From Leptolyngbya sp. FACHB-261 (GTDB taxonomy: Bacteria; Cyanobacteriota; Cyanobacteriia; FACHB-261), in assembly GCF_014696065.1 (NCBI RefSeq), contig NZ_JACJPL010000026.1:620001-684000 (forward strand): DNA of 64,000 nt, given 5' to 3'. The notes beneath the pieces were generated by a model. The model was not told the origin of the DNA. It did not search any database and saw only the letters and a program-made list of their open reading frames with translations. Each line of letters opens with the position of its first letter. Within the stretch, counting starts at the first letter, position 1. A program made the position numbers and the translations under genes. Positions 1 through 9,016 of this stretch are shown here, one piece after another.

Positions 1-742
1 CTGGAGTCTCTAACCGCGATTGCTGCAGCAGTTCAATCTGGTTTTGGCAGCTACGAGACAGCTCAGCCGCTACCCGACCCGCTTGACGGCCCCGATAGGC
101 TTCTCGCTGCGCTTGGGTAATCCACACAGGCTTGCCAATCACCACCTCGACCTGACGATAAACCACCATTGGGTGCCAGCCCTCGCGTTGAAACAGTGGT
201 TCACTGGGATCGAACCAGCTCAACAACCGCAAAGGAATGGCAGGCGGGCTCACTTCTTCCTGCGACACAATGGCCACTGGCACTACAGCTAAATCGGACA
301 CCGGAGCCCGTAGCGCTAAATGCGCAAAGCCTCGATGAAACTTGCTCATCTGATCTGGAGCCGTGAATTGCGTCATTGGCTCACCACCCTCAGGGAAAAC
401 CCCCACCATTTGGCGAGCCCGCAGTAGGGCACTGGCCTGTTGGAAAAAGCTTTGTTGCCGGTGGTCAGCTTCAGACAAAGGAAAGCAGCCTAACTGATTG
501 ACCAACTCCCGCATGACGGGCACCTGGCTCATGTAGTGATGGCAGGCAAAGCGGATCGAGCGCCCCAAACCCACCATTAACAGAGGTGCATCGATAAAGC
601 TGCGGTGATTGCTGACGACCAGCGTCGGGCCTCGCTCCGGTAGGCGGCTTTGATGATGGACCCGCACTCGCATTCCCAATAGGGAGAGCAGCAGGCGGGA
701 GGTGTTCAGCGGGGTGCTTAGCAGCAGACTGTCCGGTAGCAT
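1..742 (-). CDS. 1-acyl-glycerol-3-phosphate acyltransferase family protein (PlsC-like), C-terminus cut by window edge
   Basis: Reading the minus strand from an ATG at 740-742 gives 247 codons with no stop before the window edge, so the 3' end is missing. Residues 46-51 form the HX4D acyltransferase motif (HRSFID), and residues 116-119 form the FPEG acyl-acceptor motif. These two blocks define the LPLAT/PlsC family, which moves an acyl chain onto lysophosphatidic acid or a related acceptor at the inner face of the membrane. No long hydrophobic N-terminus is visible. The exact acceptor cannot be read from sequence. No strong Shine-Dalgarno sequence precedes the start. Confidence 0.85.
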   Translation of the reverse strand, partial: MLPDSLLLSTPLNTSRLLLSLLGMRVRVHHQSRLPERGPTLVVSNHRSFIDAPLLMVGLGRSIRFACHHYMSQVPVMRELVNQLGCFPLSEADHRQQSFFQQASALLRARQMVGVFPEGGEPMTQFTAPDQMSKFHRGFAHLALRAPVSDLAVVPVAIVSQEEVSPPAIPLRLLSWFDPSEPLFQREGWHPMVVYRQVEVVIGKPVWITQAQREAYRGRQAGRVAAELSRSCQNQIELLQQSRLETP

Positions 743-996
743 AGCGACCTGCAGGAATTAAGACTATCTTAGAGTCTCGCAATACTCCGTTACAGCATTC
801 ATCAACCGGGCTACAGAGCTGTTTAGCAGCAAAGCTGCCTCTCCAGGCATAGCGCTTGCTACAACCGGCCTGATCAGTTCGGTATTTGCACCTAAGTACT
901 GGCTCTGATTCACTTCCAGGCTGCGTCACAATGGAGTGAAAACAGGCAATCGTGCTACTTGCTCTTGTTGCACCAGGCCAGGAGACCCCCAAATCC

Positions 997-1398
997 ATGA
1001 ACGTTAACGAACCCCGTAGCTTCTCGCTAAATTTCTCTGGCCTTGGCTGCCCCTTGTTTGCCCTTTGCCTGATCTTGCTACTCAGTTCGGTGGGCTTGGG
1101 CTGGCTGGTGAAAGCCTCTTTTGTACTCTTGCTGCTCTTGCCCCTGGTGCCGGTGGTTTTGATCTACGGTTTTCAGTGGTGGTTCCGACGCAATTTAGTC
1201 ACGGCTGCCTGTCCAATCTGTAGCGTTGAGTCGCAGAATCTTAAGGGAGTGGAGTTCCGCTGTCCCAGTTGTGGTGAACCGCTAAAGGCGGAATCTCAGC
1301 AGTTTGTCCGTCTGACCCCTCCCGGCACGATTGAGGTGCAGGCCCAAACGGTTGATATCCAATCTAACGTCATCGAAATCCAAGCGCACGAAGAATAG
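997..1398 (+). CDS. Small membrane protein with C-terminal zinc ribbon
   Basis: This 133-residue protein has two hydrophobic segments at about residues 17-36 and 41-60. They are followed by a soluble tail with two CxxC pairs (C72/C75 and C89/C92) in the layout of a zinc ribbon. I chose the ATG at 997 because AGGAG lies at 980-984; a GTG at 952 would add 15 residues of no obvious character. The last third is rich in V, I and Q. I do not recognise a named family and assign no function. The next gene starts 5 bases after its stop, which suggests co-transcription. Confidence 0.7.
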   Translation: MNVNEPRSFSLNFSGLGCPLFALCLILLLSSVGLGWLVKASFVLLLLLPLVPVVLIYGFQWWFRRNLVTAACPICSVESQNLKGVEFRCPSCGEPLKAESQQFVRLTPPGTIEVQAQTVDIQSNVIEIQAHEE

Positions 1399-1403
1399 AT
1401 AGC

Positions 1404-2318
1404 ATGACCGCCCTCGCCGCTGGCTGGCAGCACCAATTTGTTGAAACCAATGGAATTCGTCTGCACTGCGTACTGCAGGGCGAAGGCGACCTCGTGGTTT
1501 TGTTGCATGGCTTTCCTGAGTTTTGGTATTCCTGGCGCCACCAAATTCCGGTTCTCGCCAAACACTTTAAGGTCGTTGCACCTGATCTACGAGGCTACAA
1601 CGACTCCGATAAGCCGGAAAGTGGCTACGACATGCAGACCCTGATGGATGACATACGGGGTCTCATTACCGCTCTAGGCTACAAGCGCGCTCACATCGTC
1701 GCCCATGACTGGGGTGGCTCGATTGCCTGGCATTTGGCCCAGCAATACCCCAAAGTTGTGGATCGACTGGTGGTGCTGAACTGCCCTCACCCCCAGCGGA
1801 TGGTTCAAGAACTGGTCACTAACCTAGATCAGTTGCGTCGCAGCTGGTACTTCCTGGGCTTTCAGGTGCCCTGGTTACCGGAGTGGTTAATCCAGCGCAA
1901 TCTCAATGAGTTTGTGCGTCGTCTGTTTCAGGAACAAGCGATTCGCAAAGGCGCTTTTTCTTCGCGAGACATCGAGATTTATCAGGCGGCTCTGGCTAAG
2001 CCGGGTGTTCTACCCGCCGCAATCAATTACTACCGTGCAATGTTTGCGCCCGCCCAACTGCCCAAGCTCTTCACCCAGGTAGCCACGCCAATTACTGCGC
2101 CCACGTTGCTGCTTTGGGGCGAGGAAGACTTCGCCTTGAGCAAAAAACTCACTGAGGACACCGAGCGCTTTATTAGCGCTCCCTTCTTGCTGAAATACAT
2201 TAGCCAGTGCGGCCATTGGATTCAGCAAGAAGCCCCACAAACCGTGAATCGGGAACTGCTCACGTTTCTGCGCGCTGATCAGGAAAAGAGCAATGGCAAG
2301 TTAGGTCAGGGACGGTGA
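1404..2318 (+). CDS. Alpha/beta fold hydrolase, epoxide hydrolase / haloalkane dehalogenase type
   Basis: The 304-residue protein has the full layout of this group. The HGFPE oxyanion motif is at residues 35-39, the nucleophile elbow HDWGG (D102) at 101-105, a likely acid at D242 in a GEEDFAL segment, and the catalytic base H271 in a CGHW segment. An aspartate rather than serine nucleophile is typical of soluble epoxide hydrolases and haloalkane dehalogenases, which hydrolyse through an alkyl-enzyme ester. The substrate is unknown. Start is ATG, 5 bases after the preceding gene. The 3' end overlaps the convergent PBP2 gene by 13 bases (2306-2318). Confidence 0.85.
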   Translation: MTALAAGWQHQFVETNGIRLHCVLQGEGDLVVLLHGFPEFWYSWRHQIPVLAKHFKVVAPDLRGYNDSDKPESGYDMQTLMDDIRGLITALGYKRAHIVAHDWGGSIAWHLAQQYPKVVDRLVVLNCPHPQRMVQELVTNLDQLRRSWYFLGFQVPWLPEWLIQRNLNEFVRRLFQEQAIRKGAFSSRDIEIYQAALAKPGVLPAAINYYRAMFAPAQLPKLFTQVATPITAPTLLLWGEEDFALSKKLTEDTERFISAPFLLKYISQCGHWIQQEAPQTVNRELLTFLRADQEKSNGKLGQGR

Positions 2319-4078
2319 TTCTTGAAGTACGCCTTGTAAACTTCGTGGGCGATAGGAACGGCTGAGACAGCACCAAAGCCGCCATTCTCCACGACTACAG
2401 CAATGGCGATTTGAGGATTACTCACCGGTCCAAAGCCGACATACAGCGCGTTGTCCTTCTGTCCTGGAACTTCGGCGGTGCCAGTTTTGCCTGCAGTCAG
2501 CGGAATTGAACCGTCATTTAGCCGTCGAGCAGTACCACGCTGGACCACAGCGATGAGACCACTGCGAATGGTCGAAATCGTGCTAGGGGAGAGGCCCGTT
2601 TGCTCAGGTCGGATAGCAGGCAGGTTGTTCTGTGAGGCTAGCAGGTGAGGCTTCACGCGCCAACCGCCATTAGCGATGGCTGAATAGATCACGGCTAGTT
2701 CCAGAGGAGTCACCTGGACCAGACCTTGACCAATGGACATGCTCACCGTGTCTCCCCCGTACCAGGGTTCACCGTAGAGCTTTTCCTTCTCTGCTGGGGT
2801 GGGAACCTGACCGCGGCTACCCCCAGTGAAGCCTAAAATTTCGGTCTCGCCAATGCCCAGTTTGCGGGACCACTTAGAAATCTCCTCAGGTCCGGTCCTC
2901 AACCCCACCTGATAGAAAAAGGTGTTGCTGCTGACTGCGAGGGCTTGGGTGAAGCCGATTACGCCAGCACTGCTGCCATGCTCGTGGAATAAATGCCCGC
3001 CCAAGTTGATATAGGCATAGGTGCCCACGCGCGAGTTGGGAGAATATTTGCCGGACTCGATGCCAGCCACTGCGGTCACAGGCTTGAAGGTGCTGCCCGG
3101 TGGGTAGCCCTGTAAGGCCCGGTTCAGGAAGGGCTGAGATTCTCCTTGCAGGCGTTCCCATTGCGCCTGAGAGATGCGGCGCGTGAAGATATTGGGATCA
3201 AAAGTCGGGCCGCTAGCCAGGACCAAGATTGCGCCCGTCTTAATATCGAGCGCAACCACGCCGCCTCGACGCTTACCGAGCGCTGCTTCAGCCGCTTTCT
3301 GCAAATCGACGTCTAGAGTTGTTTGCACAGAGGTCCCAGAAACTGGCGCCTGAATTGCTAACAAGCGCAACTCTTGGCCCCGAGCATCGACCTCTACCTG
3401 GCGCCCCCCAGAGACGCCCTGCAACTGCTTCTCAGCGATTCGCTCGATGCCCATCTGCCCAACGATAGCGCCCATCCGATATTCCGGGTGAGCCTTGAGA
3501 TCGTCAGCGGTGGCCTCACCGATGTAACCCAACACATGCGCTGCCAGATCACCGTTGGGGTAGTATCGGCTGGACTCTGGCCAGATCTCCACACCAGGAA
3601 ACTGAGCCAACTGCTCGCTCAGTAAAACAAAAGTGCGGGGGCTTAGATCCCGGCTGATGCGAACTGGCATGGCGGAGTGGTAGCCCGTCTGCTTCAGCTT
3701 CTCGAGAATCTCAGCGGCTGGAATCTTGAGCAAGGTTTCCAATCGGGCTGCCGTCTGTTTCCACTGGGCTGGGGACTCCTCACGGGGCCATAGGTAAACG
3801 GAGCGGGACAAACGGTTTCCAGCCAGAATGCGGCCTTTGCGGTCGAGGATCCGACCCCGATCAGCAGGGATCGGCACTGGACGAACGCGATTCTGCTCGG
3901 CTAGTTCACGGTTGTAAGTGCCTTCTAACAGTTGAAGTTGGGCTAGACGGCAACCGAGGCCAACGGTCATTAGTGTGGTCAGCACACCCAAGACAATCGC
4001 CTGCCGGGTACGGGTTGCGTGGTTGGTAGCAGAACCAGGGGCCTTTAAGAACCCACTGTGCAGGGGAGATATTGCCAT
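2306..4078 (-). CDS. mrdA: Penicillin-binding protein 2, peptidoglycan D,D-transpeptidase
   Basis: A 590-residue class B penicillin-binding protein that cross-links peptidoglycan during cell elongation. It has one transmembrane helix at about residues 27-46 and a dimerisation (pedestal) domain to about residue 230. The transpeptidase domain carries all three active-site motifs: STFK (S329-K332), SSN (383-385) and KTG (531-533). Length and order match PBP2 of the rod complex. No rodA or mreBCD is in the window. Start is the ATG at 4076-4078; the region upstream holds no gene for about 500 bases. Confidence 0.93.
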   Translation of the reverse strand: MAISPLHSGFLKAPGSATNHATRTRQAIVLGVLTTLMTVGLGCRLAQLQLLEGTYNRELAEQNRVRPVPIPADRGRILDRKGRILAGNRLSRSVYLWPREESPAQWKQTAARLETLLKIPAAEILEKLKQTGYHSAMPVRISRDLSPRTFVLLSEQLAQFPGVEIWPESSRYYPNGDLAAHVLGYIGEATADDLKAHPEYRMGAIVGQMGIERIAEKQLQGVSGGRQVEVDARGQELRLLAIQAPVSGTSVQTTLDVDLQKAAEAALGKRRGGVVALDIKTGAILVLASGPTFDPNIFTRRISQAQWERLQGESQPFLNRALQGYPPGSTFKPVTAVAGIESGKYSPNSRVGTYAYINLGGHLFHEHGSSAGVIGFTQALAVSSNTFFYQVGLRTGPEEISKWSRKLGIGETEILGFTGGSRGQVPTPAEKEKLYGEPWYGGDTVSMSIGQGLVQVTPLELAVIYSAIANGGWRVKPHLLASQNNLPAIRPEQTGLSPSTISTIRSGLIAVVQRGTARRLNDGSIPLTAGKTGTAEVPGQKDNALYVGFGPVSNPQIAIAVVVENGGFGAVSAVPIAHEVYKAYFKNHRP

Positions 4079-4575
4079 AGGACGCAGTCGTAAAAATTGC
4101 TGCTGCGATAGTTAAAGAATTTGCGCGTGGCGATGCCGAATATCCAGGTCGATGCAACTCAAGTAGGCTTAACGCCTTCGATTTCCATCGCCTCTCATGG
4201 CCCACAGCGCCGATACGCAGCAAACGCTGCCTCTGTTATATTTCGCCTGGCACACTTCGGCAACCGGATCTTTAAAACTAATGCTCCCAAATGGGTGCGT
4301 CAACCTCAACTTGTTTTTCCAGCTCATCTCCAACTCACTGTTAGTCGGTTTGTCAACTTAGATCCGGCAAGAAATTTATAAGAGTAAGAGCTGGGTTTTG
4401 CTGCTCTGCTCACTACAAAAAACACTTTGCCAGATTTCTTTAGTCTTTCCGCGAGTTTTGACGCGTTTAGCTTCGCAATGGGCTTCGGCAGTTGGTTCTC
4501 GAAGGCAAGGTTATCAGGCAGCGAATTTGCGAATCGGTATCATCAGGGAAGCAGCCTCAGCGTCCGGATGAATTC
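4079..4575. other. Intergenic region between divergent mrdA and moaE
   Basis: This stretch must hold both divergent promoters. A plus-strand frame at 4121-4381 (86 codons) has no recognisable domain and I treat it as chance. A 33-codon frame, ATG 4478 to TGA 4579, has its stop overlapping the moaE ATG (sequence TCATGAC), so it could be a translationally coupled leader. I see no strong hairpin or repeat. Confidence 0.4.
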
Positions 4576-5061
4576 ATGACAACTGGTCTCCCCTCTACCA
4601 CCCGCACCGACACCCGCACCGATAATTTTGTGATTAGCTTTGCGCCCCTGTCGCTCGATGAGGTTTACGCCTTGGCTGAGGATGAGAGTAACGGCGCTAT
4701 CGTGGTGATGAGCGGTACTGTGCGAGCACAAACAGAAGGGCGGGCCGTTGAGTTCCTGGAGTATCAGGCCTATGAACCGATGGCGATCAAGATCTTTGAG
4801 CAGATTGCCCGTGACATTCACCAACGCTGGCCAGAAGCAGGCCAGGTTGTCATTCATCACCGCATTGGCAAGCTAGGCATTGGTGAGATCAGCGTTTTAG
4901 TGGCTGTCGGTTGCCCTCATCGAGCTGAAGCCTTTGACGCTTGCCGTTATGCGATCGATACACTCAAACACAACGCACCCATTTGGAAGAAAGAGCACTG
5001 GATTGATGGCAGCAGCACTTGGGTCAGCATCGGTGCTTGTGAGCAGCCAGAAGGTTGTTGA
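4576..5061 (+). CDS. moaE: Molybdopterin synthase catalytic subunit MoaE
   Basis: The 161-residue protein matches MoaE, the large subunit of molybdopterin synthase, which inserts two sulfurs into cyclic pyranopterin monophosphate using MoaD thiocarboxylate. It shows the EYQAYEPMA segment, the HRIGKLGIGE segment and the C-terminal LKHNAPIWKKE segment. K131 and K138 have the seven-residue spacing of the catalytic lysines of the E. coli enzyme. I chose ATG 4576 over an upstream TTG at 4492, because family similarity begins only after residue 16. No moaD or other molybdenum cofactor gene lies nearby. Confidence 0.93.
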   Translation: MTTGLPSTTRTDTRTDNFVISFAPLSLDEVYALAEDESNGAIVVMSGTVRAQTEGRAVEFLEYQAYEPMAIKIFEQIARDIHQRWPEAGQVVIHHRIGKLGIGEISVLVAVGCPHRAEAFDACRYAIDTLKHNAPIWKKEHWIDGSSTWVSIGACEQPEGC

Positions 5062-5305
5062 AATTCCAGCAACAATTCCAGAAACAATTTTGGCAAAGAT
5101 TACAGACAATTCCAGAGTCTTCTAGAGATAAGCACACACTGTGGAAAAAGCAACAGACTTAAACGTATTAGTTAAACGTGCTGGACGATACATAACTGCT
5201 GTTTAAACTTTGTTAGCTTCTCTCAACTGGAGGCATTGCCTCTGGCTAGACGCACAGTTTTGAGGAGCGAACACGGGCAGGCGTGTAATTTCCAGAAAGA
5301 CCCTT

Positions 5306-6157
5306 TTGAGCAGCCTGACAGGTCTGGCAGCAGCGATTGCCTTTGCTGGTTGTACCAACACTCCTCCCAGCGCTAACTCTGCTGCTATTAGCTCTGAGCC
5401 CAGCGCCGCCGCTAATTCTGCCACCGATACCAGCCAGCCCCTGAAAGTAGGCGCTAATGTGGGCAATGTGCCCTGGGAGTTTGAGGGCAAAAGCGGTAAA
5501 TTAGTTGGCTTTGAGATCGACTTAATTAACGAGATTGCCAAACGTTTGGGCCGCCAGGTTGAGTTTGTCAATACGCCCTTCACAGGTCTCTTTCCTGCGG
5601 TGTTGTCGAATCGGATCGATGCTGCGGTGTCTTCGATTACGATTACCCCCAAACGTATGGAAACCCTCGATTTTGCCCAGCCCTACTATGACAGTGACCA
5701 GTTGCTTACAGTCAAAGCCAACAGCGGCATTACTTCAGTCAAAGACCTCAAAGGCAAAGTAGTTGCAGTGGATACCGGCTCAACCGGCGATATTTGGGTT
5801 AAAGACCACCTGCAAGAATACAGCTTTAAAGAAGTACGGCGTTTTGAGGGCTTAAATCCTGCCATGCTGGACCTAACTGCAGGCCGGTTTGATGGCTATA
5901 TTTCTGATATTCCAGCCACCCTTTACTACACCAAAGATAAGCCCGAACTCAAAGTGGTTGAGCGAATCAAAGCAGGCGAGCAATACAGTGTGATGTTTGC
6001 CAAAGGTAATCCGCTGCGCGATGAGTTTAACACCCAAATTGAAGCGCTCAAAAAGGATGGAACCTTGGCAAAGCTCTATGAGAAATGGTTTGGCAGTGCA
6101 CCTGAAGCAGGAACTTCCACCGTAGAAGTGGTGCCACTGCCTAGCCCCAGTCCTTAA
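5306..6157 (+). CDS. Amino-acid ABC transporter substrate-binding lipoprotein (SBP family 3)
   Basis: A family 3 periplasmic binding protein. The mature part begins near PLKVGANVGNVPWEF, and the body shows the usual GFEIDLINEIAKRLG and AAVSSITITPKRMETLDF blocks. It should deliver a polar amino acid to the permease and ATPase encoded just downstream. The N-terminus ends in a lipobox (FAGC), so it is membrane-anchored. The given start is TTG 5306, but that leaves a signal with no basic residues. Extending in frame to ATT 5288 gives MSRKTLLSSL, a normal lipoprotein n-region; no ATG or GTG exists in frame after the stop at 5261. A linker rich in Ala and Ser follows the lipid cysteine. The ligand is not identifiable. 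Confidence 0.9.
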   Translation: MSSLTGLAAAIAFAGCTNTPPSANSAAISSEPSAAANSATDTSQPLKVGANVGNVPWEFEGKSGKLVGFEIDLINEIAKRLGRQVEFVNTPFTGLFPAVLSNRIDAAVSSITITPKRMETLDFAQPYYDSDQLLTVKANSGITSVKDLKGKVVAVDTGSTGDIWVKDHLQEYSFKEVRRFEGLNPAMLDLTAGRFDGYISDIPATLYYTKDKPELKVVERIKAGEQYSVMFAKGNPLRDEFNTQIEALKKDGTLAKLYEKWFGSAPEAGTSTVEVVPLPSPSP

Positions 6158-6205
6158 GCTTTTGATGGTAGAGGCTCTGGGGAACATGCAGAGGCTCTAG
6201 CGACT

Positions 6206-6880
6206 ATGAAAATCTTGGACACCTTTTTCAATTGGCGCGTTCGCTGGGACTCGTTGCCGTTACTGCTTGAGGGTCTGCGGTTAACGGTCTTGTTGGGAGG
6301 TGCAATTATTTTCCTGAGCACCCTGCTAGGGCTCGTCGTGGCGCTAGTGCGGTTATATGCGCCTCGGCCTCTGCGTTTTCTGGCGGTTATTTTTATCGAT
6401 GTCATGCGGGCGATGCCGCTGCTGGTGATGCTGGTCTTGGTGTACTACGCCTTGCCCTTTGTCGGACTCACGCTCGCCCCGTTTACGGCTGCCTTGTGGG
6501 CAATCTCTCTGGTGGGCAGTGCTTATGCTGCGGAGATCTTCCGGGCTGGTATCCAGGCGATACCGAGAGGCCAACTGGAAGCTGCTCACGCCTTGAGCCT
6601 CAACTACTGGAGCCTGATGGGGGATGTAGTGCTGCCACAGGCAATGCGCATTGTCATTCCACCATTAACTAACAATGCCATTTCACTGATCAAAGATACG
6701 GCCCTGGCCTCAGTTGTTGCGATGCCAGAATTGCTGAAACAAGCAACCCAACAACAGGCATTAGCGGCCAATCCAACACCCCTGATCGGTGCCGCTCTGC
6801 TGTATTTGTTATTGCTGCTGCCGTTAGTGCGGTTAGTTGTGTTCTTTGAGCAGCGATTTCGGGCGGAGAGCCGCTCATGA
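6206..6880 (+). CDS. Amino-acid ABC transporter permease (HisM/GlnP type)
   Basis: A 224-residue polytopic membrane protein with about five hydrophobic segments. Its cytoplasmic EAA loop near residues 111-150 (EIFRAGIQAIPRGQLEAA, then G in the next block) contacts the ATPase. This is the standard short permease of polar amino-acid importers. Its stop overlaps the ATG of the ATPase gene by four bases (ATGA at 6877-6880), so the two are translationally coupled. Only one permease gene is present, so it probably works as a homodimer. Confidence 0.92.
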   Translation: MKILDTFFNWRVRWDSLPLLLEGLRLTVLLGGAIIFLSTLLGLVVALVRLYAPRPLRFLAVIFIDVMRAMPLLVMLVLVYYALPFVGLTLAPFTAALWAISLVGSAYAAEIFRAGIQAIPRGQLEAAHALSLNYWSLMGDVVLPQAMRIVIPPLTNNAISLIKDTALASVVAMPELLKQATQQQALAANPTPLIGAALLYLLLLLPLVRLVVFFEQRFRAESRS

Positions 6881-7611
6881 GTCAACCTTTTATCGAGTTT
6901 CGAGATGTCTCTAAGCAGTTTGGGAAATTTTCTGTCCTGAAAAATATTGATCTCCAAGTAGCCGATGGCGAAGTGGTGGTGGTGAGTCCCAGTGGTGCGG
7001 GTAAATCGACCCTGATCCGCTGTATTAATCTGCTCGAGAGTTACAACCAGGGCGATATTTTTGTTGACGGCATGCGCGTCCAAGTGGGCCCCAATTTAGC
7101 AGCCGTGCGACAGCGTGTCGGCATGGTCTTTCAACAGTTCAACCTGTTTCCCCATCTGACAGTGCTGCGCAATGTGGCGTTGGCTCCGATGCGGGTCAAG
7201 GGCCTCTCGGTGCAGCAAGCAGAGGCACGAGCAATGGCCCTGCTGACCCAGGTGGGCATTGCGGAACAGGCCCTCAAACGTCCGCCGCAACTCTCGGGCG
7301 GGCAGCAACAGCGGGTAGCGATTGCCCGTGCCCTAGCTCTGGAACCGCGAGGTCTGCTATTTGATGAACCCGCCTCAGCGCTGGATCCAGAAATTGTCCA
7401 TGAGGTGCTGGATGTGATGCAGCGACTGGCAAAAAGTGGGGTGACCATGATTGTCGTGACCCACGAGATGGGCTTTGCCTGCCGCGTCGCTGACCGCGTG
7501 ATCTTAATGGAGGCGGGAGAAATTTTAGAACAAGGCCCACCCCAAACCTTTTTCGATAATCCTCAGCATCAGCGCACCCAGGCATTTCTCAATGCAGTGC
7601 TGCATCACTAA
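6877..7611 (+). CDS. Amino-acid ABC transporter ATP-binding protein (GlnQ type)
   Basis: A 244-residue ABC ATPase that should power the importer formed with the two preceding genes. The signature LSGGQQQRVAIARAL, Walker B (LLFDEPASALDPE) and H-loop (VTHEMGF) are intact. The Walker A reads SPSGAGKST: residue 37, glycine in nearly all relatives, is serine (AGT at 6985-6987), while the K43-S44 pair that binds phosphate is kept. The change is one base away from glycine. It may be tolerated, but ATP binding could be weaker. Confidence 0.93.
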   Translation: MSQPFIEFRDVSKQFGKFSVLKNIDLQVADGEVVVVSPSGAGKSTLIRCINLLESYNQGDIFVDGMRVQVGPNLAAVRQRVGMVFQQFNLFPHLTVLRNVALAPMRVKGLSVQQAEARAMALLTQVGIAEQALKRPPQLSGGQQQRVAIARALALEPRGLLFDEPASALDPEIVHEVLDVMQRLAKSGVTMIVVTHEMGFACRVADRVILMEAGEILEQGPPQTFFDNPQHQRTQAFLNAVLHH

Positions 7612-7644
7612 AGAAAGACAAAATTTGATATTCTCCCCCTTCTT

Positions 7645-8888
7645 ATGACTCAACCGACTGCGCTCCAGGTCGACTTTGTGCGCCAACAATTTCCCGCCTT
7701 AGCGGGCGATTGGACATTTTTTGATAACGCAGGTGGTTCCCAAACGCTCAAGCCAGTGGTGGATCGGATCAGCGAATTTTTGCTGACCTCTAATGTGCAA
7801 CTGGGGGCTTCCTATGCGGTTTCTCAATGGGCCGGGGAGCGGCTAGCGAAGGCAACTCAAGCGATGGCAACCCTGATTAACGCCACCGATGTCTCGGAGG
7901 TGGTGATGGGTCCTTCAACCACGATGCTGTTGCGCATTCTCTCGCTCTGTTTGGCCCAAACCTTTGAGCCCGGCGATGAAATTATTGTCACCAATTGTGA
8001 CCATGAGGCCAACATCGGTGCTTGGCTGGATTTGGCAAAACAGGGTATCCAAATCAAGGTTTGGCAACTCAATGCCGATAGCTTGGAATTGCATCTGGAA
8101 GAGCTAGAGAGCTTACTCAGCCCTCGTACCCGCTTGGTCGCGCTCACCCATGCCTCGAATATTTTGGGCACGATTAACCCAATCAAAGCTATTACCAAAC
8201 TTGCCCATGCTCAGGGGGCTCTAGTCTGCGTGGATGGTGTTGCCTATGCGCCCCATCGTCTGATTGATGTCCAAGATCTGGATATCGATTTCTATGCCTT
8301 CAGCTTTTACAAAGTCTATGGTCCGCATCATGCGTTGCTCTATGGCAAGCGTGAGCATTTGCTAGCGTTACCAGGCATCAATCATTACTTTATTGGCCAG
8401 ACGAATATTCCTTACAAGTTCCAGCCGGGTAATGTGAATTACGAACTGAGCTACGGCATGCTGGGGCTTTGCGACTATCTCAGCGAACTGGCGCAGCACC
8501 ACTATGCGAGCGAGTTGCCCTAGATTTACGCCAGCAAATGGTGCAGGCGTTCGAGTTGATTAGTGCTCACGAAGAAGCGCTAGGAGAGCGCTTGCTCAGC
8601 TATCTGCGCACTAGGCCTAAAGTCCGGGTGATTGGTCAAGATAGGGCTGAACGCAGGCGTCGAGTGCCTACGATTGCTTTCGTGGTTGATGGTCTCCCCA
8701 GCGAGGCTGTTCCCAGCTACATAGACGCGCACAAGATCGGCATCCGTTACGGTGACTTTTATGCTCGGCGGTTGATCGAAGACCTGGATCTGCAAGCAAA
8801 AGGCGGTGTGGTTCGGGTCAGCATGGTGCATTACAACAGCCTAGAAGAGGTGGATCGTTTGATTCACTATCTCGATCAGGTGCTCTAA
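7645..8888 (+). pseudogene. Class V aminotransferase / cysteine desulfurase-like gene, split by a frameshift
   Basis: Two overlapping frames together encode one PLP enzyme of about 414 residues. The first part (7645-8523) carries the N-terminal FFDNAGGSQT block and the PLP-binding lysine K223 (FSFYKVYGPH). The second (in frame from about 8500 to 8888) carries the C-terminal domain ending in VRVSMVHYNSLEEVDRLI. The reading frame shifts by -1 near 8514. Adding one base after GAG at 8512-8514 would restore a smooth join (ASEL then ALDLRQQM). So this is either a recent one-base deletion or a sequencing error. It resembles the cysteine desulfurase-like TIGR01976 group. It follows the ABC operon by 33 bases. 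Confidence 0.8.
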
Positions 8889-9016
8889 GAGAAGCACGGG
8901 AACAGCATTGCTCATCGTTGCTAGATTCGAAGGCTTGCGCTTACCTCAGGGAATCCCTGGAGAGCGGTAGACTGGCGTAGACCTTGTTAACTGCTCCTGC
9001 TCGTCAGTACACCCCC

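Noticed and set aside
471-998. 175-residue minus-strand frame
   Set aside because: Lies in another frame of the acyltransferase and its upstream region; the real gene shows family motifs.
4121-4381. 86-residue frame upstream of moaE
   Set aside because: No RBS, no domain, odd composition, and it fills the space expected for divergent promoters.
8515-8523. Programmed -1 frameshift in the class V aminotransferase
   Set aside because: No X XXY YYZ slippery heptamer and no clear downstream hairpin; a simple missing base explains the join better.
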